Shown: one piece after another, positions 9,689-18,700 of the stretch
Position numbering within the stretch: the stretch's first letter is position 1
Layout: each line of letters starts with the position of its first letter
Assembly: GCA_019744815.1 (NCBI GenBank)
Contig: JAIEUA010000008.1
Span: forward strand, 124,001 to 188,000
Direction of reading: 5' to 3'
Length of the DNA: 64,000 nucleotides
DNA from: Phycisphaerales bacterium
Lineage (GTDB): Bacteria > Planctomycetota > Phycisphaerae > Phycisphaerales > UBA1924
Translations under genes and position numbers: made by a program
The notes under the pieces: model-generated
What the model was told of the DNA's origin: nothing
Databases searched by the model: none
Seen by the model: the letters and a program-made list of their open reading frames with translations, nothing else

Positions 9689-10159
9689 TCACGCCTTCTT
9701 CGCGTTCGCGAAGATCGTCTCCACGTACCGCTGGAAGTCGTCGTGCAGGATCTTCATCGAGGGATTCGACATCATCTTCTGGAAGCTCGGCTCGGCGGCG
9801 ATGATCCGGAAGCGCTTCACCCACGACTCGAAGTACTCGTCCGACAACTGCCCGTGCTCGTGCCCGTACCACGCGATCTCGAACAGCGACAACTGCATCA
9901 GGTTGAAGAAGTAGAAGCGGATCTCGTCGTCGTTCTCGAGGTTGCGGACGTCGTCGCGGTAGACCGTCGCCAGCTTGGGGTTCTCCACCCGCATCCGCCG
10001 AAGTCCCATCTGCAGCTCGACCAGTTTCGTGAAGTTCGCGACGTGCTGGGCCTTGCGGGCCTGGTAAAACTGGACCGCCGCGAAGATCAAGCCGCCGGCG
10101 ATCGACAGCGACGAGATCGTCTGGAGCACCACCGCCACCACTTGCAAGTTCACGTTCAT
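9689..10159 (-). CDS. small membrane protein of unknown function
   Basis: 156 residues from ATG 10159 (MNVNLQVV); an alternative start lies eight codons upstream. One N-terminal helix spans residues 5-30 (ending FAAVQFYQARK), followed by a soluble helical domain with conserved-looking aromatic segments (IRFYFFNLMQLSLFEIAWY). This layout resembles single-helix, DUF6082-like proteins found scattered in bacteria. No motif gives a function. It is convergent with the hydrolase gene and divergent from the methyltransferase gene. Confidence 0.75.
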   Translation of the reverse strand: MNVNLQVVAVVLQTISSLSIAGGLIFAAVQFYQARKAQHVANFTKLVELQMGLRRMRVENPKLATVYRDDVRNLENDDEIRFYFFNLMQLSLFEIAWYGHEHGQLSDEYFESWVKRFRIIAAEPSFQKMMSNPSMKILHDDFQRYVETIFANAKKA

Positions 10160-10307
10160 GCCCCGATCGTTGGCCCGCTCCACCGTCCGGTTCTCGGTCC
10201 TGCGCCCCGCCTCATCCCCGCCAGCCCGTGAAAAGCCTTCATTCTCCGCCTGTTTCCTGCTAAGCTACTCCCCTTCACACCCGCGATCACGCGCCGGAGG
10301 CGTCCTC

Positions 10308-10958
10308 ATGGTCAAGCAAGTTCTCAAACGCGCCAAGGCCGCCACCAAGGCTGCACTCCAGGCCGCTGCCGGCGTCGAGGTCAAGCCCTCCCGTCGCGCC
10401 GTCGCCGAGCTCGACACCGGCGGCCTCGACCGCGTCCACTACGCCTCCGGCGACAAGATCAAACAGGGCTGGCTCAACGTCGACCTCCTTCCCGTCGAGA
10501 CCATCCTCGAGTCCGGACTCGACACCCGCGAGTACCGCTTCGTCAACCTCCTCGCCCCGCACCCCTTCAAGGACGAGTCCTTCGCCTTCGGCTACAGCGA
10601 GGACTTCCTCGAACACCTCGAACAGGACGAAGCACTCACCTTCCTCTACGAGGCCCATCGAACCCTCAAGAAAGACGGCGTCCTCCGCCTCTCCACACCC
10701 TCCCTCGAGGGCGTCCTCCGCCGCCACTACCGCGGCCAAGGCTTCGGCGCCGCCGCTATGGGCGAGCACGAGGCCTACCGCATGTGGGGCCATCTCCACT
10801 TCTTCTGCCGCGACGAGATCGCCCTCATCGCCCGCCACATCGGCTTCCGAAACGTCGAGTTCTGCGAGTACGGCCAGTCATCCCACGCCCCGCTCCGAAA
10901 CCTCGACACCCGGAACCATCAGCAAGACCTCAACCTCATCGTCGAGCTCACCCGCTGA
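10308..10958 (+). CDS. SAM-dependent methyltransferase-like protein
   Basis: 216 residues from ATG 10308 with GGAGG 8 nt upstream; the longer ORF start at 10158 is not supported. The motif HYASGDKIKQGWLNVDL (about 44-60) matches the GSG...GW-NVDL signature of small predicted methyltransferases, with a weakened motif I because A-S-G replaces the usual glycine-rich loop. The later SEDFLEHLEQDEA...LKKDGVLRLSTP is the class I motif II/III region. A basic N-terminal helix (MVKQVLKRAKAATKAA) precedes the domain. Such proteins often modify glycans or lipids; the substrate is unknown. The kinase gene follows 42 bp later on the same strand. Confidence 0.8.
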   Translation: MVKQVLKRAKAATKAALQAAAGVEVKPSRRAVAELDTGGLDRVHYASGDKIKQGWLNVDLLPVETILESGLDTREYRFVNLLAPHPFKDESFAFGYSEDFLEHLEQDEALTFLYEAHRTLKKDGVLRLSTPSLEGVLRRHYRGQGFGAAAMGEHEAYRMWGHLHFFCRDEIALIARHIGFRNVEFCEYGQSSHAPLRNLDTRNHQQDLNLIVELTR

Positions 10959-11000
10959 CGCCAGCAACCTTCCTTCCCGCGTCGCGCGGTGACCACCGCC

Positions 11001-13664
11001 ATGGCCGACGATCCCAACCCAAGCCCGTCCCAGCGGCCCCGTCTCGATGGACACGATCGCGTCCGCGAGATCGCCCAGCTCATCGCCGCCGCCCCCCAGC
11101 ACGAGCGTCGTGACCTGCTCGAACGCATCTGCGAGGGCGACCGTGTCCTCCGCTCCCGCGTCGAGATGCTCCTGCTCAAGCAGGACCAGCTCCAGACCCT
11201 CGACGAACCCACCGCCCGAGCCAGCGCCTCCGACGCCCCGTCCACCACGCCCGACCTCGCACTCCCGCCCTCGATCGGCAGCTACGCCATTCGACGCATC
11301 CTCGGCGAGGGCGGCATGGGCGTGGTCTACCTCGCCGAACAGGAACGCCCCAGACGAACCGTCGCGCTGAAGGTCATCCGGCCCGGCCTGATCACGCCGC
11401 GCCTCCTCCGCCGCTTCGAGCACGAATCCGAAACACTCGCCAAGCTGCAGCACCCCGGCATCGCGCAGATCTTCGAGGCCGCGACGCACCAGTCGCCGCT
11501 CGGGCCGCAGCCCTTCTTCGCGATGGAACTGGTCGAGGGCAAGCCCCTCACCGTGTACGCCGCCGACGCCCGTCTCAATCTCCCTCAGCGGCTCGACCTG
11601 TTCGCCCGCATCTGCGACGCCGTCCACCACGCCCACCAAAAAGGCGTGATCCACCGCGACCTCAAGCCCGGCAACATCCTCGTCTCCGCGAACGGCCAGC
11701 CCAAGGTGCTCGACTTCGGCATCGCCCGCGCCGCCAACGACTCGAACGCCGAAGCCGCCACGCTCCGCACCGAAGCGGGCACGCTGGTCGGCACGCTGTC
11801 GTACATGAGCCCCGAGCAGGTCAGCGACCCCTCCGGCGTCGACGTGCGTTCCGACGTCTTCACCCTCGGCGTCATCCTCTACGAGCTGGTGGCCGGCCGC
11901 CTGCCCCACGCGCTCGAAACCCACACGCTTCCAGAAGCCGTGCGGATCGTCGCCGAGCGCGACGCCCCCAGCGTGCTCTCCGTCGACCGCACGATCCCCT
12001 ACGACGTCGCGACCATCGTCTCCAAGGCAATGGAGCGCGACCGCGCCCGCCGCTACCAGAGCGCGTCGGACCTCGCCGCCGACATCGGGCGTTACCTCCG
12101 CGACGAGCCCATCCTCGCCCGCCCGCCCAGCCGCGCGTACAAGGTCCGCAAGTTCGTCGCCCGCAACCGCGCGCTCGTCACCGGCGCCACCCTCGCCCTG
12201 CTCGCCCTCATCGGCGGCATCATCGGCACCGCCTGGCAGGCCGCCGAAGCAACCCGCGGCCGCACCCTCGCCGAAGAACGCGGCGTCGCCCTCGACAAAC
12301 AACGCGCCATCGCCGAACGCGAGGCCCGCACCGCCAAGGCCACCAACGACTTCCTCAACGACATGCTCGCCGCCGCCAGCCCCGAGAGCGCGAGCAACGG
12401 CGACGCCACCGTCCGCGAGCTGCTCGACGCCGCCGCCGAGAAACTCAAGAACGGCGGCGTCGAGCCCGGCGTCGAGCTGCCCCTCCGCGTCACCCTCTCC
12501 AACACCTACCGCGCCCTCGGACGCCCGGAAGACAGCGTCCGCGAGGCCACCCGAGCCCACGCGATGGCGCTCGAGCTCTTCGGCAAGGACGCGGTCGACG
12601 AGCTCGAGTCCCGCCGCACCCTCGCGATCGCGCTCGCCGAGAACGGCAAGCCCGCCGAGGCCGAGGCACTCGTACGCGACGTCATCGCGATCTACCAGAA
12701 AGACCCCAAGAAGTTCGACCTCGAATTCGCCGAGGCCCGCGCCGAACTCGCCCGCTACACCATGGAACTGGGCAAAACCGACGAGGCCATCGAGCTGCTT
12801 GCCGCCGCGCTCCCCGACCTGCGACGCACCCGCGGCGAAACCCACCGCAACCTCCAGACCGCGGCCCACAACTACGCCGTCGCCCTCCAGCTCGGCGGCA
12901 AGTGGGCCGACGCCGAGAAAGCCATCCGCGAGTCGCTCGTCATCTGCGAAAAGCAGTTCGGGGCCGAGCACCTCGCGACCGCGTACGAGATGAACACGCT
13001 CGGCAACATCCTCCAGCGTCTCGGCCGCAACGAAGAAGCCCTCGACGTCCACAGCCGCACGCTGGCCATGCGCCGCAAACGCCTGGAGCCCGACCACCCC
13101 AGCGTCCTCACCTCGCTCGCCAACCGGGCCGCCTGCCTCGTAGCGCTGCAGCGCTACGACGAGGCGATCGCGAGCCTGCGCGAGACGCTCGAGATCCAGC
13201 GCAGCAAGCTCGGCCCCTCGCACGCCAAAACGCTGACGGCCATTAACAACCTCGCCTTCGCGCTCGAGGACACCGGCAAGCTCGACGACGCCGAGAAACT
13301 CATGCGAGAGATCGCCGCCCTGCAGCGCGAGAAGGGCCTCCAGGACCCCGAGAGCTGGGGCCAGCTCAACAACCTCGCGGCCCTCCTGGTCAAGCGCGGC
13401 AAGGCCGCCGAGGCCGAAGGTTTCTACCGCGACCTCTTCAAAGCCGCGGAAGGCAAACTGCCCGACACCCACGTCGTCCGCGCCATCTACCGCAACAACT
13501 TCGGCGAGTGCCTCACCGCCGTGGGCAAGCTCGACGAGGCGGCCAAGGAACTCAACGAGAGCCACGCGATCATCCTCGCCGCCTTCAAAGAAGGCCACCC
13601 GCGAACAGCCAAGTCCGAGGCCAGACTCCAAGCGCTCAAAGACGCCAAAGCCGCCAAGAAGTGA
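11001..13664 (+). CDS. Hanks-type Ser/Thr protein kinase with TPR sensor domain
   Basis: 887 residues from ATG 11001; a GTG four codons upstream is an alternative. An N-terminal helical segment (about 15-65) precedes the kinase domain, which has the Gly-rich loop GEGGMG (102-107), VALK lysine about 124, HRDLKPGN (218-225), DFG (238-240) and the SYMSPEQ activation segment, so it looks catalytically complete. A membrane helix near 390-411 is followed by a region of TPR-type repeats to the C-terminus (for example LGNILQRLGRNEEAL). This kinase-TPR plan is frequent in Planctomycetota. It lies 299 bp upstream of the type VII-like locus on the same strand; control of that locus is possible but not shown. 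Confidence 0.93.
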   Translation: MADDPNPSPSQRPRLDGHDRVREIAQLIAAAPQHERRDLLERICEGDRVLRSRVEMLLLKQDQLQTLDEPTARASASDAPSTTPDLALPPSIGSYAIRRILGEGGMGVVYLAEQERPRRTVALKVIRPGLITPRLLRRFEHESETLAKLQHPGIAQIFEAATHQSPLGPQPFFAMELVEGKPLTVYAADARLNLPQRLDLFARICDAVHHAHQKGVIHRDLKPGNILVSANGQPKVLDFGIARAANDSNAEAATLRTEAGTLVGTLSYMSPEQVSDPSGVDVRSDVFTLGVILYELVAGRLPHALETHTLPEAVRIVAERDAPSVLSVDRTIPYDVATIVSKAMERDRARRYQSASDLAADIGRYLRDEPILARPPSRAYKVRKFVARNRALVTGATLALLALIGGIIGTAWQAAEATRGRTLAEERGVALDKQRAIAEREARTAKATNDFLNDMLAAASPESASNGDATVRELLDAAAEKLKNGGVEPGVELPLRVTLSNTYRALGRPEDSVREATRAHAMALELFGKDAVDELESRRTLAIALAENGKPAEAEALVRDVIAIYQKDPKKFDLEFAEARAELARYTMELGKTDEAIELLAAALPDLRRTRGETHRNLQTAAHNYAVALQLGGKWADAEKAIRESLVICEKQFGAEHLATAYEMNTLGNILQRLGRNEEALDVHSRTLAMRRKRLEPDHPSVLTSLANRAACLVALQRYDEAIASLRETLEIQRSKLGPSHAKTLTAINNLAFALEDTGKLDDAEKLMREIAALQREKGLQDPESWGQLNNLAALLVKRGKAAEAEGFYRDLFKAAEGKLPDTHVVRAIYRNNFGECLTAVGKLDEAAKELNESHAIILAAFKEGHPRTAKSEARLQALKDAKAAKK

Positions 13665-13723
13665 CGCGACCGGGCCCCGCCGCAGGCGGCATCCCGTCCC
13701 GCTTCGTCTCCGCGCCTCCTCCG

Positions 13724-13769
13724 GGTGCCACTGCTTGACCGGCTCGGCGGTCAAGCAGTGCCAGCGTCC
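13724..13769. repeat. palindromic interspersed element, copy A
   Basis: A near-perfect hairpin: TGCCACTGCTTGACCG pairs with CGGTCAAGCAGTGCCA around a short loop, with one mismatch. Flank and outer stem match copy B at 21712 (GCGT-TGGCACTGC... ...GCAGTGGCACCCG), but the inner stem differs with compensating changes. It lies between the kinase and WXG100 genes. Confidence 0.8.
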
Positions 13770-13904
13770 ACGTCCTCGACAAAGCCGCGCGACTTCGCCC
13801 AACACGCCCAACCCAAGACTCCCCGGCACCCAAGAGCATCAGCCGATTCCGTGCAACCGCACACCCACCCGCGGCGGATCATCCGGCGGCTTCCCGGGAT
13901 CAGG

Positions 13905-13910
13905 TACGAT
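13905..13910 (+). promoter_or_regulatory. candidate -10 box for the type VII-like locus
   Basis: TACGAT lies 52 nt upstream of the WXG100 start, leaving room for a short leader with GGAGG. No convincing -35 is visible at 17 nt. Confidence 0.3.
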
Positions 13911-13962
13911 GCGTGTCAACCGCGGCCGGTGCCCATGTGCGCACCCCGCGGCGGAGGTCGCC

Positions 13963-14235
13963 ATGTCCAAAGCCGTCGTCGATCCTGCCGAGCTCCGCCG
14001 ATTCGCCATGGACCTCAAGCGGTTCAACGCGACCTTGCAGCAGCAGATGCAGGTGATCCAAGGCCGCATGTCCACGCTCGGCCAAACCTGGCGCGATCAG
14101 GAACAGGTCAAGTTCGCCGAGCAGTTCGAAGCGACCATCAAAACGCTCAACCGCTTCGTCGACCTGTCCGAGCAGCACGTCCCCTTCCTCCTGCGCAAGG
14201 CCGAAAAGATCGAGGAGTACCTGAATCAGAGATAA
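13963..14235 (+). CDS. WXG100-family protein (type VII secretion-like)
   Basis: 90 residues from ATG 13963, with GGAGG 4 nt before it. The size, helix-turn-helix hairpin and central W43-R-D45 turn fit the WXG100/ESAT-6 superfamily in its W-x-D variant; F51 and F55 follow at the expected spacing, and the C-terminal helix (PFLLRKAEKIEEYL) is amphipathic. WXG100 proteins are small helical substrates or partners of FtsK/SpoIIIE-type ATPases in type VII secretion. The next genes are another coiled-coil protein, a second W-x-D protein and such an ATPase, which strongly supports the assignment. No signal peptide, as expected. Confidence 0.85.
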   Translation: MSKAVVDPAELRRFAMDLKRFNATLQQQMQVIQGRMSTLGQTWRDQEQVKFAEQFEATIKTLNRFVDLSEQHVPFLLRKAEKIEEYLNQR

Positions 14236-14238
14236 GAA

Positions 14239-14366
14239 GTGGGGCAGTGGAGCAGTGGGGGAGTGGAGCAGCAAAGCAGCGCGGCAGAGCCGAACCCGCA
14301 ATCCAGCACGCTCCCCTGTTCTCCTCTTCCCCTGCTCTCCTCTTCACCTGTTCCCCTGCTCCCCTC
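14239..14366. repeat. inverted octamer arrays
   Basis: The left arm has about six 8-bp units of form GTGGRGCA (14239-14286). After a 24-bp spacer the right arm has about seven units of form YTCYCCTS (14311-14366), roughly the reverse complement in a shifted phase. It fills the gap between the WXG100 gene and the coiled-coil gene; transcribed, it could fold into a long imperfect hairpin. Confidence 0.75.
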
Positions 14367-14419
14367 ACCGTCCTCTCCGTGCTCCTGTCTCTCGGTGGTC
14401 AAGTCCTTCCCCGATCCCC

Positions 14420-15448
14420 ATGGGCGACTCCGCACGCATCACCTCCGTTCAGCCGCTGCGGGACATGAAGGCCGCCCTGGGCGAGTTCATCGACGCGGTC
14501 AACATCGCCTTCGCCAACGTCGACGCCGAGATCGGCCGGGTCAGCCAGTGGCTCCAGCACGAGCGCCCCGGCTACTACAAGCAAGCCGTCCGCCGCGCCA
14601 CCGACGCGGTCACCAAGGCCAAGAGCGAACTCTCCCGCAAGCAGTACATGCGGGCCCCCGAGCCCGTCAGCGTCGTCGAAGAGAAGAAGCTCGTCGAGAA
14701 GCTCAAGCGACGCCTGGAAGAACTCGAACGCAAGCAAGACATGGTGCGGCAGTGGGGGCCCCGCTTCGAGCGCGAGGCGATGATGTACAAGTCCTCGTGC
14801 CGCGCACTCAGCGAAATCGTCTCCGCGACGCTGCCCAAAGCGATCCAGCGGCTCGAAAAGATGGCCCAGGCCATCGAGGACTACACCCGACTCCAGCCCG
14901 CCGACGCGTCTCTCACCCCCGCCGACATCGCCGCCATCGAGAAGTCGATCGCCGACGCGGGCGAGACCGCGCTCACCAGCACCGTCGAGAAATACGCGGG
15001 CTTGCGGGCTCTGGCCATCTCCCCTGAAGCGGCCCGAGAACTCCGCGTCTCCACCATCGCCACGCCCTGGACCTGCCCCGGTCCCGCGGCCGCCGACGCC
15101 GCCACGGTCGAGAAGCTCGCGATCTGCGACGCCCCGCCCGGGCCTGAGGAACTGGTCTACGTCGCCTGGCGAAGCGTCTCCTGCGAAGGGCTCTACCTGC
15201 TCCGCGGCCTGCCCATCGTCCGCGACGACGGCCTCGCCTCCAGCGGCTGGTTCATCGGCCCACTCGACAAGCCCGAGGAGCCCGGCGGTTTCGTCGCGGT
15301 GAGCGTGCGGGAACTGCTCACCGGCGCGCCCGGGCTGGGGCCGCTCCTCTCGCTCCGCGTCGGCACGCTCGCCGTCGTCGACGCCGGCATGCTCCGCAGC
15401 ATCCTCGACGCCGACAACCGAGAACTGTGGCAAGAAGGCATGGGATGA
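14420..15448 (+). CDS. type VII-like locus coiled-coil protein, unknown function
   Basis: 342 residues from ATG 14420 (MGDSARITSVQP); the upstream in-frame extension is translated octamer repeat and is not accepted. Residues about 5-165 are almost purely helical with long heptad stretches (EKKLVEKLKRRLEELERKQ), and a globular C-terminal region follows (about 185-342) with aromatic and beta-type segments (GLYLLRGLPIVRD). No signal peptide or membrane helix. It sits between two W-x-D proteins and upstream of the FtsK/SpoIIIE ATPase, so it is probably a structural, chaperone or secreted component of that system. No characterised family was recognised. Confidence 0.75.
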   Translation: MGDSARITSVQPLRDMKAALGEFIDAVNIAFANVDAEIGRVSQWLQHERPGYYKQAVRRATDAVTKAKSELSRKQYMRAPEPVSVVEEKKLVEKLKRRLEELERKQDMVRQWGPRFEREAMMYKSSCRALSEIVSATLPKAIQRLEKMAQAIEDYTRLQPADASLTPADIAAIEKSIADAGETALTSTVEKYAGLRALAISPEAARELRVSTIATPWTCPGPAAADAATVEKLAICDAPPGPEELVYVAWRSVSCEGLYLLRGLPIVRDDGLASSGWFIGPLDKPEEPGGFVAVSVRELLTGAPGLGPLLSLRVGTLAVVDAGMLRSILDADNRELWQEGMG

Positions 15449-15500
15449 GGCGTTAAGACGAAGACACGAGGCAACGCGGTGAAGAAAGGACAAGCCCGGC

Positions 15501-15728
15501 GTGAGCACGAAGGTGGCACAAGCAAACTTGAACGACGCGGCCAAGGAGCTCCGCTTCAAGTGGGCCCGCGCACGGTCCGAGTGGGACGACGCGGCCAGCC
15601 GCCGCTTCGAGACCGAGGTGCTCCAGCCGCTGGAACCCGCCATCGTGGCGGCGCTCAAGGCCATGGAGCACGTGAACGAACTGATGACCCAGGCCCGGCG
15701 CGACTGCGAGGATCGCGGCAACGACTGA
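15501..15728 (+). CDS. small W-x-D helical protein, WXG100-like
   Basis: 75 residues from GTG 15501. Two predicted helices flank W28-D-D30, with F36 and L41 following in the pattern W-x-D-x5-F; the second helix continues to the end (IVAALKAMEHVNELMTQARR). Size and motif resemble a shortened WXG100 protein, distinct from the one at 13963. Short gaps on both sides (52 bp upstream, 62 bp downstream) suggest one transcript with the ATPase. It may be a second substrate or the heterodimer partner of the first. GTG is chosen because it is the earliest codon giving a full helix; the Shine-Dalgarno is weak. Confidence 0.75.
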   Translation: MSTKVAQANLNDAAKELRFKWARARSEWDDAASRRFETEVLQPLEPAIVAALKAMEHVNELMTQARRDCEDRGND

Positions 15729-15790
15729 CGGCGGCCCCGGCGTCTCGCCCGCGCCACCAAGGCAACGGATTCGCTACTCTGCGGGAGATC

Positions 15791-18700
15791 ATGGCCGATC
15801 CGATCCGACTTCAACCCGAGCGTGCCCTGCTGCGTGCCCTGCAGCCGCTGGTGTTGCACCGCTCCGATGTGCAGCGACAGATCGATCTGGAGCAGAAGCA
15901 AGCCCTCGCCGCCGCGGAGATGGAGCACCGCAAACGCACGCAGACCATCCGCGAGAGCGCCGACGCCGCGCTCGCCAAGATGGCCCGTGACCACGAGACG
16001 GTCATGGCCGCGCTCGCCGCTCGACTCGACAAGCACATCGTCGACGCCGAGGCCGCCCGCGAACGCGAGCTCGCCAAGTTCGCGATCGGCCTGGGCGAGC
16101 TGGAGCGCCGGGCCGAGACCCAGGCCGAGGAAGCCCGCTGGCTCGCCGACACCGTGGGCGAATCGACGATCCGCAAGGCGAACCTCAGCCACGAGCAGGC
16201 CAGCAAGGCGATCAAGTCGCGCCGTGACGATCTCGAAGTCGCCCGCGATCGCGCGAACCAGATCCTGCAGCGCATCGGCCGTGTGGTCGAACCGCTCGCC
16301 GAGCCCGCGGCAAACGAGGCCGCCGCCGCGGACAACACCATCGACGCCCCGACGCTCGAGTCCCTCGACGCCGCCGCCGTCGATGTCGCCACCAAGGTCC
16401 ACGCCGTCGACGCCGCGGTGAACCCGTTCTGGCTCCGCGGCGAGGGGATCGCGCTGGCGGTTCTCGCATTCGCCGCCGCGGGAGGCACCGCGGGCGCGTT
16501 CGCCGTGCAGCCGCTGGTCGTGCGCAATGTCGGCATCGGCATCGCCGCCGGGCTCGTGCTCGCGGTGGTCTTCCTGGCGATCGTCCGTTCCCTGGCCCGC
16601 CGACGCGTCGAGCCCGCGGTCGCGGCGTTGAAGGCCGCGATCGCCTCCACCGCCGCGCTCCTCAACGAGGCCCAAGAGATCACCGATCAGAACCGCGATC
16701 GAGTCGTGCGGCGGATGAAGGCCTCGCGCTCCAAGGAGACCGCCGCCGCCGTCGCACGCCTGGACGAGGCCAAGGGCAAGTACGAGCGCCGCCGCAACGT
16801 CGAAGAGCCCGAGCTCCGCCGCTCGCTCGAAGAACGCGTCTCTTTCGTCAAGGACCGCAAAGAGCGCAAGCTCCGCGAAGCCGAAACCGCCTACCAGCAG
16901 AGCGTGCAACGCCGCGAGCAGGCCCGCGATGTGGACCTGATGGAAGTCGACTCGCAGCGCGAGATGGCGATCGAGCGAGCCAACCGCGACGCCGCTGCGC
17001 GTTTCGCGGCCCTGCGCGAGCAATGGCTCCGCGACGGCAACGACCTGCTCGCCCAAGGCCACCGGCTCAGCCGCGCCTCCGCTTCCGAAGCGCCCGACTG
17101 GCCGGGCCTGCTCACCCGCGAGCCGATCAAGGAATCCAGCGACCTGATCCGCTTCGGCTGGACCAGAGTCGACCTCGCCGCGATGCCCGGCGGCCTGCCC
17201 GGCGAGGGCGAGCTGACGCTCGAACACGACACCAGCCTCCGCCTGCCGCTGCACCTCGACCTCCGCGGCAGCGGCTCGCTCGTCATCCACGCCACGCCCG
17301 ACACCCGCGAGAAAGCCCTCGACGCCGTCCGCGGCACCATGCTGCGGCTGCTCACGCAGCTCCCGCCCGGCAAGGTGCGCTTCACGATGCTCGACCCCGT
17401 CGCGCTCGGCCAGAGCTTCGCGGGCTTCATGCACCTCGCCGACGACGAGCCCCTGATCGTCGGCGACCGCATCTGGACCGAGCCCAAGCACATCGAGCAG
17501 AAGCTGTCCGACCTGACCGAGCACATGGAGCAGGTGATCCAGAAGTACCTGCGCAACGAGTTCTCGAGCATTCAGGAGTACAACGCCGAGGCCGGCGAGA
17601 TCGCCGAGCCCTTCCGCTTCCTGGTCATCGCCGACTTCCCGGCCAACTTCAACGAGGCCGCGGCCAAGCGGCTGGCGTCGATCGTCGCCAGCGGCCCGCG
17701 CTGCGGCGTCTTCACGCTCATCGTCACCGACAGCCGCGTCAAGCCCCCCTCGTGGCTCACCATGGCCGACATCGAGCGCGGCGCGACAGTGCTGACCATG
17801 AAGCCCGACGGCCCCGTCGCCAAGGTGGATGAGTTGGCCCGGTGGCCCATCGATCTCGAAGCCGCTCCGCGCGACGACGAGTTCGTCACGCTCATCCGCC
17901 ACATCGGCGCGATCTCCAAGGACAGCAGCCGCGTGCAGGTGCCGTTCCAGTCGATCGCGCCCACCGACGCCGAGGTCTGGAGCCGCGACAGCGCCAAGGA
18001 GATCGCGATCCCGATCGGGCGGAGCGGCGCGACCAAGGTGCAGAGTCTGGTCCTGGGCCGCGGCACCGCGCAGCACGCGCTGATCGCCGGCCGCACGGGT
18101 TCGGGTAAGTCGACGCTGCTGCACGCGATCATCACCAGCCTCGCACTGTGGTACAGCCCGGATCAGGCCGAGGTGTATCTGGTGGACTTCAAGAAGGGCG
18201 TGGAGTTCAAGACGTATGCGAGCAATCAGCTGCCGCACGCCCGCGTGATCGCGGTCGAGAGCGAGCGCGAGTTCGGGCTGAGCGTGCTGCGTCGCCTCGA
18301 CGCCGAACTCACCCGCCGCGGCACGATCTTCCGCGACCTGGGCGTGCAGGACCTCGCGGGCTACCGCGGGACACTGAAGGGCAGCGAGAAGCCGGCAGAC
18401 CCGATGCCGCGGACGCTGTTGATTGTCGACGAGTTCCAGGAGTTCTTCGTCGAGGACGACAAGATCGCGCAGGAAGCGATGCTGCTGCTCGATCGACTGG
18501 TGCGCCAAGGCCGCGCGTTCGGGATGCACGTGATTCTGGGCAGCCAGACCATCGGCGGCGCGTACTCCCTGGCGCGGAGCACGATCGGCCAGATGGGCGT
18601 GCGCGTCGCCCTGCAGTGCAGCGAGTCGGACTCGTACCTGATCCTCAGCGAGGACAACCCGGCGGCTCGTCTGCTGACGCGTCCCGGCGAAGCGATCTAC

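Noticed and set aside
10878..13829. 983-codon minus-strand ORF opposite the kinase
   Set aside because: Glu/Gly/Val/Asp-rich antisense frame to a kinase with all catalytic motifs.
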